Notes: a model not told the origin generated them from the letters alone. Positions 23,589 through 33,920 are shown, numbered from the stretch's first letter. The stretch: DNA of 51,959 nucleotides from Geosporobacter subterraneus DSM 17957 (GCF_900142145.1 NZ_FQZV01000031.1:1-51959), one strand, 5' to 3'. Numbers and translations are program-made.

Positions 23589-26114
23589 ATGAAGACAGAA
23601 AAAGATCTAACGTGGTTTGATGAAAAAATTGAAGAGCTGCAAAAAGAGTATGTAGATTTTTTAGAGTTTAACAGAGAACTCAAGCCACATAAAGAGACCC
23701 AAAAAATTATAGTGATCTATGTCATTATGGGAGGCCTATGGATACTGCTTTCTGATTACACATTGGGAGTACTGGTGAGTGATGAAGGGATGTATGTGCA
23801 ATTACAGCTATATAAAGGCTGGTTTTACATTATTGCCACAGGATTAATTTTTTATGGAATTATTCATAAAACCATGAAATTATTCAAGAAAGCTATAGAT
23901 AAAGTATTTCAAGGATATGAGGATCTAAGCTCTGCTCACGAGGAGCTGCTGGCTATGGATGAAGAGCTGAACCAGCAGTTTGACGAACTGGAGAAGCACC
24001 GGGATGCGCTTATGGTCAGCAACCAGCGTTATGAACTGGCTGTAGAGGGAGCTAATGACGGTATCTGGGATTGGGATTTGAAAAACGATGTATATTTTGT
24101 TTCTGCACGATGGAAGAAAGCCCTTGGATACACTGAGGGAGAATTGCCCAATCAGTATGACAGCTGGAAGGAGCTGATCCATCCGGAGGATCAGAGAGCT
24201 GTACTGTATAAAATAAGGGATTATCTGGAATCTAGAACAGGGAGTTATGAAGACACCTACCGTATACGGTGCAGGAACGGAAATTATAGATGGATTTTGA
24301 GCCGGGGGAAGGCCATCTGGCATGAAGAGGGACAGGCTATCCGGGCAGCAGGCTCCCATACGGACATTACCAGCTATATGGAACTGCAGGCCTTGCTGCA
24401 TAAGGAAAAGGAGCTTTATCGAAGCATCATTAATGGGGCTGCTGTGTTTATATTAGGATTGAGTACCGATGCCAAAATCATAGAATTTAATCCCTATGCA
24501 GAGGAAATAACAGGATACCGAAAGGATGAAGTTTTAGGATTGAGATGGTTTGACTTATTCATACCTTCAGAAAAAAGAACCCATACCGATGAGATTGTGC
24601 AAAAAATCCTCAAAGGAGAAATTGTAAGGAATCAGGAAAATGAAGTAATAACCAAGGATGGACGACGGCTAGATGTGCTTTGGAACAATAATGCCATCTA
24701 TGATAATCAGGGAAATGTATTGGGGATCATTGCTATGGGAACCGACATTACCCAGCGAAAGCTCATGGAAAAGGAATTATTCTCCCTGGCATATTATGAC
24801 GAATTAACAGGGCTACCCAACCGGAAAATATTCAAGAATCATTTAGAAGAAATCATAGGTCAAGCACAAAACAAACAGCAGAGATTTGCGCTTTTATATC
24901 TGGATTTGGATAATTTCAAAAAAATAAATGATACCTTGGGCCACGCCTATGGTGATAGATTATTAAAAAAAATAGCATCTGCCTTAGGACAGACTGCACA
25001 AGGGGAAGAGCGGGTATATCGTTTAGGGGGAGACGAGTTTGGTATTGTTATCCCTAACATGATGAATGCCATAGAATTCCATAAACAGATTATTGCCATT
25101 ATGGAGATCATCAGCAGAGTATGGGTGATAGAAGGGCAGGAGCTTTTTATTACTGCCAGCATGGGGATTGCAGTTTTTCCCGAGGACGGTCAGGATGCGC
25201 AGACTTTACTGAAAAATGCAGATACAGCCATGTATGTCTCTAAAGATCGCTCCAAAAACTGCTACACATTTTATACATCCGATATGAATGAAAAAGCGAT
25301 TAAATATCTGGAGATGGAAAAGGATCTAAGGAACGCACTGCAAAGAAAAGAATTTAGACTCTACTATCAACCTATTGTAAATCTGAGAACAGGTAAAATA
25401 AAAGGGGTAGAAGCGTTAATCCGATGGGTGCATCCTGTAAAGGGGATGATTTCTCCGGCAGAATTTATTCCTTTTGCTGAAGAAACAGGGTTGATCGTGG
25501 AAATTGGAGAGAGAGTCATTGCAGAGGCATGCCGCTGCCTGAAGAAGTGGCGTGATATGGGGTTGCCCCAGATAAACATGTCAGTCAATCTATCTGCTAG
25601 ACAGCTGAGCCAATATGATCTGGGAGATAAGATTCAGGGTATAATAGAAGAAGTCGGTGTATATGGTAGAGACTTAGTTTTTGAGATAACAGAAAACATG
25701 GCACTGTATGATTTAAAGCAATCCATGAATATATTGAATACCTTAAGAACCATGAATATCCGTATTGCCCTGGATGACTTTGGTACCGGATATTCCTCCT
25801 TAAATTATATCAAAAGGCTGCCAATTGATATGATAAAAATAGATAAAAGCTTTATAGGTGATATCACAAAGCATTTTCACGAACAAGCTATTGCCAAAAC
25901 CATTATAGACCTTGCTCACAATATGAATTATCTGGTTACGGCAGAAGGAATTGAAACGGAAGAGCAGTATAGAATTTTAAAAGATTTTGACTGTGATTTT
26001 GGACAAGGATACCTATTTAGCAGGCCTATTCCGGAGGATGAATTGGAAGCATTGTTACAAGGGGAAAAAACCTTTGGGGTATTGATAGGGCATAAGACAG
26101 AGGAAAGGATGTAG
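23589..26114 (+). CDS. Membrane PAS-PAS-GGDEF-EAL protein
   Basis: An 841-residue cyclic-di-GMP enzyme. Two transmembrane segments lie near residues 35-60 and 75-98, a short coiled coil follows, then two PAS domains (first with [20 protein letters not shown], second with [16 protein letters not shown]). The GGDEF motif is intact ([10 protein letters not shown], about residue 480), and the EAL domain starts with EALIRW (about 607) and keeps [10 protein letters not shown] and KIDKSFI plus AEGIET. Both synthesis and hydrolysis look possible. Three ATGs in a row follow GGGGAGGG; the third (23589) has the best spacing. A decayed PAS relative follows, so the region once held a tandem copy. Confidence 0.93.
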   Translation: MKTEKDLTWFDEKIEELQKEYVDFLEFNRELKPHKETQKIIVIYVIMGGLWILLSDYTLGVLVSDEGMYVQLQLYKGWFYIIATGLIFYGIIHKTMKLFKKAIDKVFQGYEDLSSAHEELLAMDEELNQQFDELEKHRDALMVSNQRYELAVEGANDGIWDWDLKNDVYFVSARWKKALGYTEGELPNQYDSWKELIHPEDQRAVLYKIRDYLESRTGSYEDTYRIRCRNGNYRWILSRGKAIWHEEGQAIRAAGSHTDITSYMELQALLHKEKELYRSIINGAAVFILGLSTDAKIIEFNPYAEEITGYRKDEVLGLRWFDLFIPSEKRTHTDEIVQKILKGEIVRNQENEVITKDGRRLDVLWNNNAIYDNQGNVLGIIAMGTDITQRKLMEKELFSLAYYDELTGLPNRKIFKNHLEEIIGQAQNKQQRFALLYLDLDNFKKINDTLGHAYGDRLLKKIASALGQTAQGEERVYRLGGDEFGIVIPNMMNAIEFHKQIIAIMEIISRVWVIEGQELFITASMGIAVFPEDGQDAQTLLKNADTAMYVSKDRSKNCYTFYTSDMNEKAIKYLEMEKDLRNALQRKEFRLYYQPIVNLRTGKIKGVEALIRWVHPVKGMISPAEFIPFAEETGLIVEIGERVIAEACRCLKKWRDMGLPQINMSVNLSARQLSQYDLGDKIQGIIEEVGVYGRDLVFEITENMALYDLKQSMNILNTLRTMNIRIALDDFGTGYSSLNYIKRLPIDMIKIDKSFIGDITKHFHEQAIAKTIIDLAHNMNYLVTAEGIETEEQYRILKDFDCDFGQGYLFSRPIPEDELEALLQGEKTFGVLIGHKTEERM

Positions 26115-26161
26115 GAGTATATTGCCTTATCATAAAGGGTTAAATGAAAGGGAGCAAAGAT

Positions 26162-26402
26162 ATGAAGACTGATGAAGAGGGTCTTAGATTTGTTTTATCT
26201 GCAGTAGGAGATGGCCTTTAGGATTGGGATATTGAAAAATATGCCGTTAATATCTTCCAATTGAAACTTTTTTTATTCAAAGGGTTGTTTTTTTATAAAT
26301 ATCAGACTTTTAAGGAAAATATACTGGCTATAGGGTTTCTCTGTAACAGAAAAGAAGGTATAGGATTAAAGAAGAAAAAAATAAAAGCAGACTTAAGTAT
26401 AA
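26162..26402 (+). pseudogene. PAS-domain remnant with nonsense codon
   Basis: After a GGGAGCAAAG site, an ATG at 26162 begins MKTDEEGLRFVLSAVGDGL, then TAG, then DWDIEKYAVN. PAS_3 domains read GDGLWDWD here, as the preceding gene does (NDGIWDWD), so TGG became TAG. Past about 26262 the sequence no longer looks coding. It is probably what remains of a second PAS/GGDEF-type gene. Confidence 0.65.
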
Positions 26403-26448
26403 ACATTCAAAATTAATAATTATTCTGAAAAATTAATAAATATTTTGA

Positions 26449-26477
26449 TTTACCTGCAATTTTGGGGATGCTATAAT
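26449..26477 (+). promoter_or_regulatory. Promoter of arginase gene
   Basis: TTTACC (26449-26454), 17 bases, TATAAT (26472-26477). It predicts a leader of about 130 bases. Confidence 0.6.
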
Positions 26478-26553
26478 CACTATTGTACTGTAGTACTAGG
26501 CTATTAATAAACTATACTTTCAGACAATTGCTATTAAAATTAAAAAAGCTTCT

Positions 26554-26584
26554 TTTATGCAATAGCTGCTGCATAAAAATCTCA
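26554..26584. promoter_or_regulatory. Inverted repeat and ARG-box-like sequence in arginase leader
   Basis: TTTATGCA (26554-26561) and TGCATAAA (26570-26577) form an inverted repeat. The right arm continues as TGCATAAAAATCTCA, which is close to the ArgR/AhrC box TGAATAAAAATTCA. Control of arginase by arginine through AhrC is known in bacilli; here it is only a suggestion. Confidence 0.35.
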
Positions 26585-26617
26585 ATCATACAATCGCAAA
26601 ATAGGAGGTAGCAGAAG

Positions 26618-27517
26618 ATGAATATTAGCTTAATCGGTGTGCCAATCAATTATGGCTGTGACAGAGAGGGTGCTCAGTACGGGCCTGAAAAATTGCGAGA
26701 GAAAAAAATCGTAGAGGTGATTAAGAAATATAACCATAGTATTTATGACTTTGGAAATATATATGTCCCAAAGGTATGTGATACAGAAAAATATGCCTTT
26801 CACGATAAAATGAAGTATCTTAAGCCGATCGTTGAGGTAAATACTAACCTGGCCCATCAGGTTTACAGTTCACTGGCTTCGGGCAACTTTCCCTTTGTGA
26901 TTGGCGGAGACCATTCACTGGGCCTAGGAAGCATTGCAGGTGCCAGTAAGTATTATGAAAACTTGGCTGTTGTGTGGATTGATGCCCATGGAGATATCAA
27001 TACCCCTGAGACATCCCCATCGGGCAATGTACATGGTATGCCGTTGGCAGCTGCCATGGGAGTAGGTTGTACTTCTCTGACAGATGTTTATTACAAGGGT
27101 GTTAAGGTAAGGCCGGAAAACGTATTTATCATCGGAGCAAGGGACTTAGATGAGGGAGAGATCAAGCTGGCCAAGGATAAGAAGCTGAATCTGTATACGA
27201 TGGAAGAAGTAAGGCATATGGGAATTGAAGGGATGCTTCAAGACATTGTTAAAAAGCTGAAGGCAAATAATGTGGAGGCTGTGCATTTAAGCTTTGACAT
27301 GGATGCGTTGGATTCTGATATTGTTCCGGGAACAGGAACACCTGTAACCGATGGAATGACCGTTGATGAGGTGAAGTATGTATTCAAGCATCTGATGGAT
27401 ACGAAGCTGGTAAAATCTATGGATTTAGTAGAGTTAAATACGTACTTAGATAAAAATGACGTTACTGCAGAAGTGGCAATAGAGCTGGTAGATTGGACCT
27501 TTAAGCTGATTGCATAA
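26618..27517 (+). CDS. rocF: Arginase
   Basis: A 299-residue ureohydrolase that splits arginine into ornithine and urea. The Mn ligands are H99 in GGDHS, D122, H124 and D126 in IDAHGDINT, and D227 and D229 in SFDMDALDSD. The loop SPSGNVHGMPLA is the arginase type rather than agmatinase, and the length is right. AGGAGGT precedes the ATG. It is a single-gene unit with its own promoter and terminator. Ornithine could feed polyamine synthesis, for which speD lies 14 kb away. Confidence 0.93.
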   Translation: MNISLIGVPINYGCDREGAQYGPEKLREKKIVEVIKKYNHSIYDFGNIYVPKVCDTEKYAFHDKMKYLKPIVEVNTNLAHQVYSSLASGNFPFVIGGDHSLGLGSIAGASKYYENLAVVWIDAHGDINTPETSPSGNVHGMPLAAAMGVGCTSLTDVYYKGVKVRPENVFIIGARDLDEGEIKLAKDKKLNLYTMEEVRHMGIEGMLQDIVKKLKANNVEAVHLSFDMDALDSDIVPGTGTPVTDGMTVDEVKYVFKHLMDTKLVKSMDLVELNTYLDKNDVTAEVAIELVDWTFKLIA

Positions 27518-27533
27518 ACCTAATAAAATAAAT

Positions 27534-27564
27534 GAGAGGGCGAAAAACCGCTCTCTTTTTATTT
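27534..27564 (+). terminator. Terminator of arginase gene
   Basis: GAGAG-GGCG, AAAAA loop, CCGC-TCTC, then CTTTTTATTT. Confidence 0.7.
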
Positions 27565-27579
27565 GAAAAAAAGGGAGAA

Positions 27580-27607
27580 TTGACAAAATCTTTAAACAAT
27601 ATATGAT
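27580..27607 (+). promoter_or_regulatory. Promoter of DUF2284-patB unit
   Basis: TTGACA (27580-27585), 16 bases, TATGAT (27602-27607); an overlapping TATAAT at 27607 has too long a spacer. Confidence 0.6.
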
Positions 27608-27645
27608 ATAATTACCAGCATAATGAGAGAAATAGGGGTGAGGAT

Positions 27646-28203
27646 ATGGCAGACTGGCAACAAGCCCTAGTCCAGGATGTATTGGCATTGAATGCTGCTC
27701 ATGCTGCAATCGTGAACATGGGGCAAGTGAAGTTTTCTGATGAGTTGCGGAAAATGTGCGAACAGAATAAATGCGGTATGTACGACAGTAATTGGATGTG
27801 CCCTCCTGGAGTAGGTGCGGTAGAGGATTTAAAGGCAAAAGCGATGCAGTTCGGGCAGGGGCTCCTGTTTCAGACAGTCCACCAGCTGAAAAACTCCTTT
27901 GATATGAAGGGGATGATGGATGGGAAAAAAGTACACGATGAAGTTTTCTGGGAAATTAGAACCATGCTTGCAGCTAAATATCAGATGGAAGAGACGCTTT
28001 CTTTGAATGTGGGACCCTGTGGATACTGTGAACAATGTGCTTACAAGGAAGGGAAAGAATGCTATTTTCCTGAGCATGCTACTGCCTCGGTAGAGGCTTA
28101 CGGAATTGATGTCATGGCATTGACCCGCAGCTGCGGCATCCCCTATAATAATGGAAAAAATACGGTATCTTACATAAGCTTAATCTTATTCAATGACCAT
28201 TAA
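27646..28203 (+). CDS. DUF2284 cysteine-rich metal-binding protein
   Basis: A 185-residue protein with conserved cysteine groups: CEQNKCGMYDSNWMCPP near residue 45-61 and PCGYCEQCAYKEGKECYFPE near 124-143, plus a later CG. The spacing is ferredoxin-like, so iron-sulfur cluster binding is likely. This is the DUF2284 family, often annotated as a predicted metal-binding protein of anaerobes; no reaction is established. A good GGGGTGAGG site lies before the ATG. The patB-like gene starts 29 bases after the stop with no terminator, so they are probably co-transcribed, hinting at a role around sulfur amino acids. Confidence 0.85.
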   Translation: MADWQQALVQDVLALNAAHAAIVNMGQVKFSDELRKMCEQNKCGMYDSNWMCPPGVGAVEDLKAKAMQFGQGLLFQTVHQLKNSFDMKGMMDGKKVHDEVFWEIRTMLAAKYQMEETLSLNVGPCGYCEQCAYKEGKECYFPEHATASVEAYGIDVMALTRSCGIPYNNGKNTVSYISLILFNDH

Positions 28204-28232
28204 TAAAGCATAAAGTCGAAGGAGGAACAGGG

Positions 28233-29405
28233 ATGAGATATGATTTTGACAGGATTATAGACAGAAGCAACAATTTTGCAGCAAAATACGATGAGCTGGA
28301 ACTAAGATTTGGAAGGGGTGACCTGCTGCCCCTTTGGGTTGCGGATATGGATTTTAAGGCTGCCCAGCCGATTGTGGATGCGATTCGAGCTCGGGCTGCT
28401 CAGGAGATTTACGGCTATACAGCGAGGCCGGATACCTATTTTGAAGCCGTCGTGAGCTGGTATAAAAGAAGGTATGATTGGGAGATCCAGCGGGAATGGA
28501 TGAGCTACAGTCCTACCGTTGTTACTGCTATGAGCATTATCATGCGGGAGTTTACAAAACCGGGAGACAAAATTATTATTCAGACACCGGTATACTATCC
28601 TTTTTTCAGTGTAGTACAGGACAACGGTCGGGAACTTGTATGCAACCCTCTAAAGCTTGTTGGAGAAGATTATGTAATGGATTATGAGGATCTGGAGTGC
28701 AAGATCGATGATCAAGTGAAATATCTTATTCTATGTAATCCACATAATCCAGTGGGAAGAGTATGGACAAAAGAAGAATTGACGAAACTGGGGAATATTT
28801 GCATGAAAAATAACATCAAGGTGATAGCCGATGAAATCCATGGAGATTTAGTGTTATATGGAAAAAAATATACCCCCTTTGCTTCTATTTCTGAGGAATT
28901 TGCCAAGTATTCCATTACCTGCATCTCTGCAACCAAGACCTTTAATCTTGCAGGCCTTCAGGCTTCAACAGTAATTTTTCCAGATACAAAAGATCATGAC
29001 AAGTTTGAGAAAATATTAAATATATTAGATATAAAAAGAAATAACTGCTTTAGTTTGGTGGCAATGCAAGCTGCTTACCAAGAGGGAGAAGAATGGCTAA
29101 AGCAATTGATGGAGTATGTTGGAGAAAACATCCGCTTTGTTACCGATTATTGCGAAGACCATATTCCTCAAATTAAGCCCAATAAACCGGAAGGAACTTA
29201 TTTGCTGTGGTTAAATTGCAAGGAGTTGGGTTTAAAGGATGAAGACCTTCATAATCTTATGGTGAACGAAGCCAAGGTAGCCCTCAATGGCGGAACCGGA
29301 TTTGGCCCGGAAGGCAGCGGCTATATGCGGATGAATGTGGCTTGTTCGAGGAGGCTGTTAGAGGAAGGCTTAAGCAGGATAAAAAAAGCCGTAAGTAAAA
29401 TTTGA
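28233..29405 (+). CDS. patB: MalY/PatB-type aminotransferase (cystathionine beta-lyase activity)
   Basis: A 390-residue fold type I PLP enzyme. The N-terminal LPLWVADMDFKA, the NPHNPVGRVW loop, D200 in VIADEIHGDL and the PLP lysine K235 in SATKTFNLAGLQ are those of MalY/PatB C-S lyases, which cleave cystathionine or cysteine S-conjugates to homocysteine or thiols, pyruvate and ammonia. AAGGAGG precedes the ATG. It follows the DUF2284 gene closely. A true aminotransferase role is possible but less likely given the family signature. Confidence 0.9.
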   Translation: MRYDFDRIIDRSNNFAAKYDELELRFGRGDLLPLWVADMDFKAAQPIVDAIRARAAQEIYGYTARPDTYFEAVVSWYKRRYDWEIQREWMSYSPTVVTAMSIIMREFTKPGDKIIIQTPVYYPFFSVVQDNGRELVCNPLKLVGEDYVMDYEDLECKIDDQVKYLILCNPHNPVGRVWTKEELTKLGNICMKNNIKVIADEIHGDLVLYGKKYTPFASISEEFAKYSITCISATKTFNLAGLQASTVIFPDTKDHDKFEKILNILDIKRNNCFSLVAMQAAYQEGEEWLKQLMEYVGENIRFVTDYCEDHIPQIKPNKPEGTYLLWLNCKELGLKDEDLHNLMVNEAKVALNGGTGFGPEGSGYMRMNVACSRRLLEEGLSRIKKAVSKI

Positions 29406-29670
29406 TGTTGAAGCCAATAACTATGTAAATTGCTCAATTTGTCAAAAGAGCTTGAAAAAGAATGAAATTCAGTAAGACACATAATTTGAAAGTTTTTATT
29501 GTAATGGAAGTCCATGCAATATTATAATTAGAATATTATATATATTCATTTAATTATTAAAAATAAGAAACTCTAAAGAATAAAATCAACTACCAACAGC
29601 ATAAAGGAGGGAAGATGAAAAAGAAAGGAAAGAATCTGTAGAGCAAAAATTAAATAAGGAGGCAAAGTGA
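29406..29670. other. Intergenic region with possible leader peptide
   Basis: An AAAGGAGGG site is followed by ATG at 29615 and eight codons (MKKKGKNL) with a stop at 29641, just upstream of the AGCS gene. It could be a leader peptide or a chance frame. AT-rich sequence before it (TTAGAATATTATATATATTC) may hold the promoter, but boxes are ambiguous. Confidence 0.35.
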
Positions 29671-31224
29671 ATGAACGAATTATTCGGATCCATTAATAAG
29701 TTTTTTGAGTTTATCGTTCCGATCGCTGATTTTTTATGGGATTTTCCCACCAATTATGCATGGTATGCCAATATTCCCATACTAGGAAAATTTACATTTG
29801 CAATTCTTCTTCTTGTGGGCAGCGGTATTTATTTGACTTTTAAAACGGGATTTGTACAGTGTACCAGATTCTCTAAAGGGGTACGTATCCTGATGGAAAA
29901 AAAGGCTTCTGATACAGGAGTAAGTCCATTGGCTGCCTTCCTGCTGAGCTCTGCTATGCGGGTTGGTCCCGGTAATATCATGGGGGTTACAGGAGCTATT
30001 TCTGTAGGGGGACCAGGAGCAGTATTCTGGATGTGGGTGTCTGCCTTTTTCGGAATGGCAACGGCCTTTGCAGAAGCTGTTTTAGCCCAGATTTTTAAAG
30101 AAAAGGAAGAGGATGAATTTGTAGGAGGACTTCCTTTCTATGGTAAAAAGATCTACGGAGACAAAAGATGGGTGGGAGTTTTATTATCCTGGATTTTCAT
30201 CATTTACGCTTTATTCAGTATTCCGGGGCAAACCTTCCATATGTTTACTGCTTTGGGCTCTGTGGCAGATACGATGGCAGGGACCACCTTTGACCGTCAA
30301 TCTGTCGTTTATTATGCCATTGCAATTTTCTTAATTATTTCCGTAGCTGTGACGGTTTTCGGGGGACTTAGAAGGGTAACTGCAGTAACTGATTTATTGG
30401 TTCCTCTCATGGCAGTAATCTATACCGGAATTATACTTATATTGATTATTATTAACTTTCCTCTTATACCTTATTTCTTCAAGGCCGTGTTTGCAGGAGC
30501 ATTTACCCCTGAGGCCATCTTTGGAGGAGCTTTCGGCGTAGCCTTATCACAGGGAATTAAGCGGGGATTGATGTCAAATGAAGCTGGCCAGGGTACCATT
30601 ACTATGGCTGCAGCAGTAGCCGACAACGATCACCCATGCGAGCAAGGGTTTGTTCAATCCCTTGGGGTTTTCTTAGATACAATTGTGATCTGTACCATGA
30701 CGGCCTTTATGGTGGTTATGGCCCACGTATGGACGGGAGAAGCAGGAGTTGCCTGGGAGACTATCCGTTCTGCGAAGCTGACAGTTTATTTGACTTCCAT
30801 TCAGCATCTTGTGCCTGGGACTTCTATGGATGCTGCAGTGAAAATGATTGTTTCTTTATGCTATGCATTGTTTGCCTTTACTACCTTGATCGGACTCATT
30901 CTCTTCGCAGAGATTTCAGGCAACTTTATTTCAAGAGGCAAGAGCTTTATTACAGGGATTCGTGCAGCTGGAGCTTTGTTTTTCGTTCCTTTTGGCGCAT
31001 TAACTGTTCTTGCAGGACTTGAACTGGGAAATCTCTGGTATATTTCAGATTTCGTTAACATCATGGTAGTGTATGCCAACGTGCCGATCCTTATTTTAGG
31101 CTCTGGAATTATTATGAAAACCCTGGATCACTATAATAGAACCAATGGGGCCAGATTTGTCTCTCAGGAGATCGGAATTGAGACAGAGTACTGGAAAGCC
31201 GGTACTGCCAGCAAGGTAAAGTAA
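29671..31224 (+). CDS. AGCS-family sodium:alanine/glycine symporter
   Basis: A 517-residue transporter with about ten to eleven hydrophobic segments. The family signature is seen as MRVGPGNIMGVTGAISVGGP followed by FWMWVSAFFGMATAFAEAVL, and SNEAGQGTITMAAAVAD. These proteins import small neutral amino acids with sodium or protons at the cytoplasmic membrane. AAGGAGG (29656-29662) precedes the ATG. The exact substrate cannot be told from sequence. Its own terminator follows. Confidence 0.92.
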   Translation: MNELFGSINKFFEFIVPIADFLWDFPTNYAWYANIPILGKFTFAILLLVGSGIYLTFKTGFVQCTRFSKGVRILMEKKASDTGVSPLAAFLLSSAMRVGPGNIMGVTGAISVGGPGAVFWMWVSAFFGMATAFAEAVLAQIFKEKEEDEFVGGLPFYGKKIYGDKRWVGVLLSWIFIIYALFSIPGQTFHMFTALGSVADTMAGTTFDRQSVVYYAIAIFLIISVAVTVFGGLRRVTAVTDLLVPLMAVIYTGIILILIIINFPLIPYFFKAVFAGAFTPEAIFGGAFGVALSQGIKRGLMSNEAGQGTITMAAAVADNDHPCEQGFVQSLGVFLDTIVICTMTAFMVVMAHVWTGEAGVAWETIRSAKLTVYLTSIQHLVPGTSMDAAVKMIVSLCYALFAFTTLIGLILFAEISGNFISRGKSFITGIRAAGALFFVPFGALTVLAGLELGNLWYISDFVNIMVVYANVPILILGSGIIMKTLDHYNRTNGARFVSQEIGIETEYWKAGTASKVK

Positions 31225-31250
31225 TCCATCAAAGGTTCTTATGTATTAAC

Positions 31251-31302
31251 AAACTACCTTTTTACCCGAGATAATGATCCGGTGTAAAGAGGTAGTTTTT
31301 TT
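31251..31302 (+). terminator. Terminator of AGCS gene
   Basis: AACTACCT (31252-31259) pairs with AGGTAGTT (31290-31297); ACC/GGT extends it inside; T run follows. Confidence 0.7.
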
Positions 31303-31406
31303 GGAAAAGGATTTCCCAAAAGGAAGGGTTTTTGCATATAATCGTCGAAATGTTGCATAGTCAAAATACCAAAAGATATTCATAACTGCAGAGGGGGATT
31401 TATCCT

Positions 31407-33008
31407 ATGAAGCTAAGAAGTAAGGTTCTGATTCCTGTTTTACTGGTTATGGTTGTTGCCATTAGTACTTTAGGTGTTGGCAGTTATTATTCTTCAAAGA
31501 AAATTATACTTCATCAGCTCTATTTGCAGGCGGACAATGAGTTAAGAACGATCACCAGTACTATGCAGATGTACAATTCGAGCTTGAATAACTTAATTGA
31601 TACCTTGCGCATTGGGGAAGAAGGTTATGGCTATGTGGTAGATGACAGAGGGATTGTGGTTGCTCATCCAATGAAAGATACGGTGGGCATAAATTTAAAT
31701 GATTATGACTGGGGCAAAGCAATACTAGAAAAAAGAAATGGCAATCTTACATATAGTTATGGCGGCCTTGAGCAATATGCAGTGTTTAAGCAGGTGGGGG
31801 GCAGCATTATTGTCATTGCTGTACCAACAAAAGAGTTCGTAGGCCCCCTCAATACCCTCCGTATACAGGTAGGAATTATTCTGCTGGGAGCTGTTTTGAT
31901 TGCTGCACTGATCATTACAGTATTAATTCAAAGAACGGCCACAAAACCATTGGCACAGCTAGTGGATGTCATGGGCAAGGCAGGCAGTGGATATCTAAAT
32001 GCAGAGGCAGATATTAAAAGCAAGGATGAAATCGGAGCGTTGGGAAGCAGCTTTAATCAGATGTTGAAAAATATTAGGCTTTTGGTGGGCAGCGTGAAGG
32101 AAATAGCCACAAAGCTGGAACAGGCGTCTGAAATGATTGCGGCTTCATCAGAAGAGGTGGGGGCTTCTACCGTAGAAGTGTCCAAAAGTATTCAGGAAAT
32201 CGCTGCAGGCGCTACGAATCAAGCAGTGGAGGCTTCAAAGGGTTTGGATATAACGAGCCTGCTGTCAGAAAAGATTGTAGACGCCAATGGAAAAGTAGAA
32301 AAAACCCGATTCAGTACGGAGATCATGGAGCAGAAAAATAAACTGGGGATGCAGCTGATGGATGATTTGGAGCTTCGCTTGAAAGAAAACACGAAGGCAG
32401 CTGAGACTATTGGCGGAAATATCGGGGCACTTGCTGAAAAATCCAAATCTATTGGAACGATTGTTGAAACTATCCAATCTATTGCAGAACAGACCAATCT
32501 ATTGGCACTCAATGCAGCCATTGAAGCAGCCAGAGCAGGGGAACAGGGAAGAGGCTTTGCCGTTGTGGCCGATGAAATCAGAAAGCTGGCTGAACAATCC
32601 TCCCAGTCCACAGATAAAATTCAAAGTATTATTGGTGAGATTGTTGCAGTTATCCAGACTACAGATGCGACGATGGATGGGGCTAAGGAAATTGTTATCA
32701 ATGCAAATAACTCTCTTCTGCAGACAAAGGAAGCCTTCCGGCAGATCAGAGCTTCTGTAGAGGATGTTTCGGGGCAGATATTCGCTTTGAGCAGGGATTT
32801 GAAGGATATTTATGATGCCCAGGATGGCGTATTAAAAGCTATAGAAAATATTTCTTCGGTGTCTCAGCAGACTGCGGCGGCTACCCAGCAAATCAGTGCA
32901 TCGGCAGAGGAGCAAACCGCATCCATGGAAGAGATCACCTCATCTGTACAGAAGTTAAATCAAATGATCAATCAGCTTGGAGAGAGCATAAAAACATTTA
33001 AGCTGTAA
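31407..33008 (+). CDS. Methyl-accepting chemotaxis protein, short Cache sensor
   Basis: A 533-residue receptor. TM1 spans about residues 8-27, a small single-Cache-like sensor follows with [22 protein letters not shown]2 is near 153-175, then HAMP and the signalling domain with [19 protein letters not shown] and [20 protein letters not shown]. It resembles the 19.3 kb receptor in its cytoplasmic part but its sensor is much shorter, so the two are diverged paralogues with different inputs. GAGGGGG precedes the ATG. Confidence 0.93.
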   Translation: MKLRSKVLIPVLLVMVVAISTLGVGSYYSSKKIILHQLYLQADNELRTITSTMQMYNSSLNNLIDTLRIGEEGYGYVVDDRGIVVAHPMKDTVGINLNDYDWGKAILEKRNGNLTYSYGGLEQYAVFKQVGGSIIVIAVPTKEFVGPLNTLRIQVGIILLGAVLIAALIITVLIQRTATKPLAQLVDVMGKAGSGYLNAEADIKSKDEIGALGSSFNQMLKNIRLLVGSVKEIATKLEQASEMIAASSEEVGASTVEVSKSIQEIAAGATNQAVEASKGLDITSLLSEKIVDANGKVEKTRFSTEIMEQKNKLGMQLMDDLELRLKENTKAAETIGGNIGALAEKSKSIGTIVETIQSIAEQTNLLALNAAIEAARAGEQGRGFAVVADEIRKLAEQSSQSTDKIQSIIGEIVAVIQTTDATMDGAKEIVINANNSLLQTKEAFRQIRASVEDVSGQIFALSRDLKDIYDAQDGVLKAIENISSVSQQTAAATQQISASAEEQTASMEEITSSVQKLNQMINQLGESIKTFKL

Positions 33009-33015
33009 GCAGCAG

Positions 33016-33049
33016 GGCCAAGGAGTTTTGGATACTCTTTGGCCTTTTT
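33016..33049 (+). terminator. Terminator of second chemoreceptor gene
   Basis: GGCCAAGGAGT (33016-33026) pairs with ACTCTTTGGCC (33034-33044), then TTTTT. Confidence 0.85.
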
Positions 33050-33107
33050 CGATACTATGCAATATTGCAAAACAGATACATTTGTGATAAACTGAAAAAA
33101 ACTGAAC

Positions 33108-33205
33108 CGTTTATCGGGGAGCTGGAAGAATCCGGCTGAGAGGAAGGTCCATTGATCCTTCGACCCGCATACCTGATCTGGGTAATGCCAGCGTAGGAAG
33201 TATAA
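33108..33205 (+). ncRNA. TPP riboswitch (THI element)
   Basis: The conserved pieces are in order: CGGGGAGC, GGCTGAGAGGA, CGACCC, ACCTGATCTGGGTAATGCCAGCG and AGGAAG. The pieces CTGAGA, ACCTGATCTGG and TAATGCCAGCG are the hallmark of the thiamine pyrophosphate aptamer. It lies in the leader of thiT, where TPP binding should reduce expression. Confidence 0.95.
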
Positions 33206-33223
33206 CAAGTTTCGCCTATCATG

Positions 33224-33249
33224 CTGCATTAAACCGATGCAGTTTTTTT
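33224..33249 (+). terminator. Riboswitch-controlled terminator
   Basis: CTGCAT (33224-33229) pairs with ATGCAG (33237-33242), followed by seven T. It lies 19 bases after the TPP aptamer and 24 bases before thiT, so control is by premature termination. Confidence 0.8.
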
Positions 33250-33272
33250 ATTGCAAAAAAGGAGGAGAAAGC

Positions 33273-33794
33273 ATGAAACAAATATCAACAAAAATGCTGG
33301 TAGAAGCAGGCATTATGATTGCACTGGCACAGATATTAAGCTACGTTAAAATCTTTGAAGCACCCTACGGAGGATCGGTTACAGCAGGAAGCATGGTGCC
33401 TATTTTGCTCTTTGCTATTCGCTGGGGCGTAGGACCAGGAATTTTAGCCGGTACGGTTTATGGGGCATTACAGTTTATACTTGGGCCGAAATACTCTTTT
33501 CACATCCTGTCTATTGTATTAGATTACCTGGCTGCCTTTGGTCTGCTGGGATTTGCAGGATTGTTCCGCAGGAATCTAAAGGGTGTCTACGCGGGAACCT
33601 TTTTGGGTATATTGGGCAGGTTCATCTCTTCGGTGCTTTCAGGGGTCATTATCTGGGCTTCCTATGCACCGGAAGGAACGAATCCCTGGGTTTATTCGAT
33701 TGTATATAATGGGGCGTATCTGTTACCGGAGTTGTTGATCTCTTTCATTCTGGTGAGCATCTTATATAAAGCCTTCAAATCTATTCCTAACTAA
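33273..33794 (+). CDS. thiT: Energy-coupled thiamine transporter ThiT
   Basis: A 173-residue S-component of an ECF transporter with about six transmembrane helices. The reading EAGIMIALAQILSYVKIFEA, YGGSVTAGSMVPILLFAIRW and GVGPGILAGTVYGALQ is typical of ThiT. The ATG at 33273 follows AAAGGAGGAG. A TPP riboswitch with a terminator precedes it, which confirms thiamine as substrate. The energising EcfA/EcfT module is not in the window, as is usual. Confidence 0.95.
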   Translation: MKQISTKMLVEAGIMIALAQILSYVKIFEAPYGGSVTAGSMVPILLFAIRWGVGPGILAGTVYGALQFILGPKYSFHILSIVLDYLAAFGLLGFAGLFRRNLKGVYAGTFLGILGRFISSVLSGVIIWASYAPEGTNPWVYSIVYNGAYLLPELLISFILVSILYKAFKSIPN

Positions 33795-33883
33795 AAATAA
33801 ATATAAGGTTCCCTGCCGATAGTTTTAAGGAGGGGACTGACTCCGAAAAGAAACTCTACTATATAGGGTTCTCATCAGTCAGC

Positions 33884-33920
33884 AGGGTTGCACATTGTGC
33901 AACCCTATGATTATTTTTCC
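33884..33920. terminator. Bidirectional terminator between convergent genes
   Basis: AGGGTTGCAC (33884-33893), ATT, GTGCAACCCT (33897-33906), with T-rich sequence on the plus side and a weaker run on the other. It serves thiT and the minus-strand oxidoreductase. Confidence 0.7.

Noticed and set aside
26618-27517. Agmatinase as the identity of the ureohydrolase
   Set aside because: The SPSGNVHGMPLA loop and length are arginase-like.
29615-29641. MetS-like small transporter subunit before the AGCS gene
   Set aside because: Only eight codons and no hydrophobic segment; MetS proteins are about 30 residues with a membrane helix.
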